Notes under the pieces: model-generated
What the model was told of the DNA's origin: nothing
What the model saw: only the letters and a program-made list of their open reading frames with translations
Database searches by the model: none
Made by a program: the position numbers and the translations under genes
Shown here: positions 62,243 to 64,000 of the stretch, piece after piece
Position numbering within the stretch: the first letter of the stretch is position 1
Layout of the letters: each line of letters starts with the position of its first letter
Assembly: GCF_028069655.1 (NCBI RefSeq)
Contig: NZ_JAMCOS010000001.1
Location: 2,014,001 to 2,078,000 of the forward strand
Length of the DNA stretch: 64,000 bases
Direction of reading: 5' to 3'
Source: Acidovorax sp. NCPPB 4044
Lineage (GTDB): Bacteria; Pseudomonadota; Gammaproteobacteria; Burkholderiales; Burkholderiaceae_C

Positions 62243-64000
62243 ATGAACAACACACGACATCGCAGGCGCCTTCCTGGCACTTCGCTGGATTATTTCGATG
62301 CGCAGGCGGCCGTGGATGCGCTGCACCCCGGTGCGTGGGATGCGCTGCCGTATACGGCCCGCGTGCACGCCGAGAACCTGGTGCGGCGCTGCGATCCCGC
62401 CCTCCTGGATGGGTGCCTGCTGCAACTCGTGGAGCGGCGGCGCGACAGCGACTTTCCCTGGTATCCCGTGCGCGTGGTGTGCCACGACATCCTGGGGCAG
62501 ACGGCGCTGGTGGACTTGGCCGGCCTGCGCGATGCCATTGCGGCGGAAGGGGGAGACCCCGCACAGGTCAACCCGGTCGTGCCGGTGCAATTGGTCGTGG
62601 ACCACTCGCTGGCCGTGGAGTGCGGTGGCTCCGACCCCGATGCCTTCGCGAAGAACCGGGCCATCGAAGACCGGCGCAACGAAGACCGTTTCCATTTCAT
62701 CGAATGGGCGAAGAAGGCCTTCACCAACGTGGACGTGATTCCCGCGGGCAACGGGATCATGCACCAGATCAATCTGGAGAGGATGTCGCCCGTGGTCCAT
62801 GTGCAGGACGGTGTCGCCTTCCCCGATACCTGCGTGGGCACGGACAGCCACACCCCGCATGTCGATGCGCTGGGGGTGATCGCCGTGGGGGTGGGCGGAC
62901 TGGAGGCCGAGAACGTGATGCTGGGCCGCGCCTCCTGGATGCGCCTGCCCGACATCGTGGGCGTGGAGCTGACCGGCCGGCGCCAGCCGGGCATCACGGC
63001 GACCGATATCGTGCTCGCGCTGACCGAATTCCTGCGCCGGGAAAAGGTGGTCGGTGCGTACCTGGAGTTCCTGGGAGACGGCGCGCGCAGCCTCGGCATC
63101 GGCGATCGCGCGACCATCTCCAACATGTGCCCGGAATACGGCGCCACGGCGGCGCTCTTTGCCATCGACGCGCAGACGCTCGACTACCTGCGCCTCACCG
63201 GGCGCGAACCGGCGCAGGTGGCGCTCGTGGAAGCCTATGCCAAGGCCGCGGGACTGTGGGCCGACAGCCTGGCCGGGGTGCGGTACGAGCGCGTGCTGCG
63301 CTTCGACCTGTCTTCGGTGGGGCGCAACATGGCGGGCCCCTCCAACCCCCACCGGCTCCTGCCGACGGCGGCGCTGGCGGAACGCGGCATCGCCGATGCG
63401 TGCAGATTAAAAGCCGCATACGCGCAGGAAGCGCAGGGCCTGATGCCCGACGGCGCGGTGATCATCGCGGCCATCACGAGTTGCACCCATACGAGCAACC
63501 CGCGCAACGTGATTGCAGCGGGTCTGCTGGCGCGCAACGCGCGCCGCCTCGGCCTGGTGCGCAAGCCCTGGGTCAAGACTTCGCTGGCCCCGGGGTCCAG
63601 GGCCGTGGAGCTGTATCTGAAGGAGGCTGGGCTGCTGGCCGATCTGGAGTGGCTGGGCTTTGGCATCGTGGGATTTGCCTGCACCACCTGCAACGGCATG
63701 AGCGGCGCGCTGGACCCCGCCATCCAGCAGGAGATCATCGAACGCGATCTGTATGCGACGGCGGTGCTGTCGGGCAACCGCAACTTCGATGGCCGCATCC
63801 ATCCCTACGCCAGCCATGCCTTCCTGGCTTCGCCGCCGCTGGTGGTGGCCTATGCCATCGCGGGCACGGTGCATTTCGACATCGAGCGGGACGTGCTGGC
63901 CGTGGTGGCAGGCGAGCCGATCCGATTGCGAGACCTCTGGCCATCGGACGATGCCATCGACGCCGTCGTGGCGCAGGCGGTGCAGCCCGGGCACTACCGT
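62243..64000 (+). CDS. acnD: Fe/S-dependent 2-methylcitrate dehydratase AcnD (truncated by right edge)
   Basis: The frame opens at the ATG at 62243 and remains open for 586 codons to the window end; full AcnD is about 865 residues, so about two thirds is present. It converts 2-methylcitrate to 2-methyl-cis-aconitate, acting with PrpF, whose gene would be expected downstream. The start MNNTRHRRRLPGTSLDYFDA and LPYTARVHAENLVRRCDP match AcnD. Further on are DTCVGTDSHTPHVDALGV, MAGPSNPHRLLPT and the cluster ligands Cys414 (TSCTHTSNPR), Cys480 and Cys483 (ACTTCNGMSG). All three Cys are kept. It begins 91 bases after prpC on the same strand. Confidence 0.93.
   Translation, partial: MNNTRHRRRLPGTSLDYFDAQAAVDALHPGAWDALPYTARVHAENLVRRCDPALLDGCLLQLVERRRDSDFPWYPVRVVCHDILGQTALVDLAGLRDAIAAEGGDPAQVNPVVPVQLVVDHSLAVECGGSDPDAFAKNRAIEDRRNEDRFHFIEWAKKAFTNVDVIPAGNGIMHQINLERMSPVVHVQDGVAFPDTCVGTDSHTPHVDALGVIAVGVGGLEAENVMLGRASWMRLPDIVGVELTGRRQPGITATDIVLALTEFLRREKVVGAYLEFLGDGARSLGIGDRATISNMCPEYGATAALFAIDAQTLDYLRLTGREPAQVALVEAYAKAAGLWADSLAGVRYERVLRFDLSSVGRNMAGPSNPHRLLPTAALAERGIADACRLKAAYAQEAQGLMPDGAVIIAAITSCTHTSNPRNVIAAGLLARNARRLGLVRKPWVKTSLAPGSRAVELYLKEAGLLADLEWLGFGIVGFACTTCNGMSGALDPAIQQEIIERDLYATAVLSGNRNFDGRIHPYASHAFLASPPLVVAYAIAGTVHFDIERDVLAVVAGEPIRLRDLWPSDDAIDAVVAQAVQPGHYR

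Overview
The window is a chromosomal segment of a high-G+C betaproteobacterium, most likely Comamonadaceae and probably Acidovorax. This rests on codon use, gene neighbourhoods, and a dispersed AT-rich repeat (left arm CATGCCGCCGGAT, hairpin TTGCTAT/ATAGCAA) found seven times. A kinase gene of type III effector style with a perfect PIP-box spacing suggests a plant-associated, HrpX-type organism; no secretion-apparatus gene lies in the window. No rRNA, tRNA, CRISPR array, transposase or phage module was found. The genus is an inference.

Layout. 0-8.5 kb: a truncated beta-helix/pentapeptide-type gene of lower G+C at the left edge, small exported proteins, an EVE protein, a SNF2-family helicase, a GlsB-like membrane protein, an NlpC/P60 hydrolase and an isochorismatase-type hydrolase. 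8.7-18 kb: propionyl-CoA synthetase (prpE), a 1294-aa PAS/GGDEF/EAL protein, then a leftward alkylation-repair set (Ada-AlkA fusion, Ogt) with an EamA transporter. 18.4-21.9 kb: phosphomannomutase/phosphoglucomutase, a nitrilase-family amidohydrolase and waaA (KDO transferase), which carries a repeat copy inside its reading frame. 21.9-31.3 kb: a 1402-aa protein with about ten degenerate LysM-like units, a chemoreceptor remnant with a deletion, a Pat-type protein acetyltransferase, and the candidate type III effector kinase.

31.3-34.8 kb: a leftward tetR-pcm-rhodanese-tolC set behind a recognisable sigma70 promoter whose -10 is overlapped by a palindromic operator. 35-42.1 kb: msrA, then a rightward zinc-type cluster (Fur/Zur regulator with its own palindrome, ABC ATPase, FtsX-type permease, His-rich small protein, DUF3299 protein, His-rich exported protein, ZnuD-like TonB receptor). 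42.2-46.5 kb: an S41 protease homologue with Lys replaced by Arg, an AEC transporter, pdxH, a ChaC-like enzyme and an OmpA-like lipid-anchor-less protein.

46.6-54 kb: a complete gluconate/Entner-Doudoroff unit: a LacI-type GntR, gluconokinase, a three-part TRAP transporter, edd and eda, with two identical-core GATAGCGCTATC operators 147 bp apart. 54-57.2 kb: glyoxalase I, an SDR, and a chimeric collagen/YadA-head/S74-chaperone surface protein. 57.8-64 kb: a branched-chain-amino-acid-type binding protein and a methylcitrate locus: a ScfR/RamB/PrpR-type regulator divergent from a hotdog thioesterase, prpC and acnD (cut by the right edge). With prpE at 8.7 kb and pat at 27 kb, the window holds several separate pieces of propionate metabolism and its likely control.
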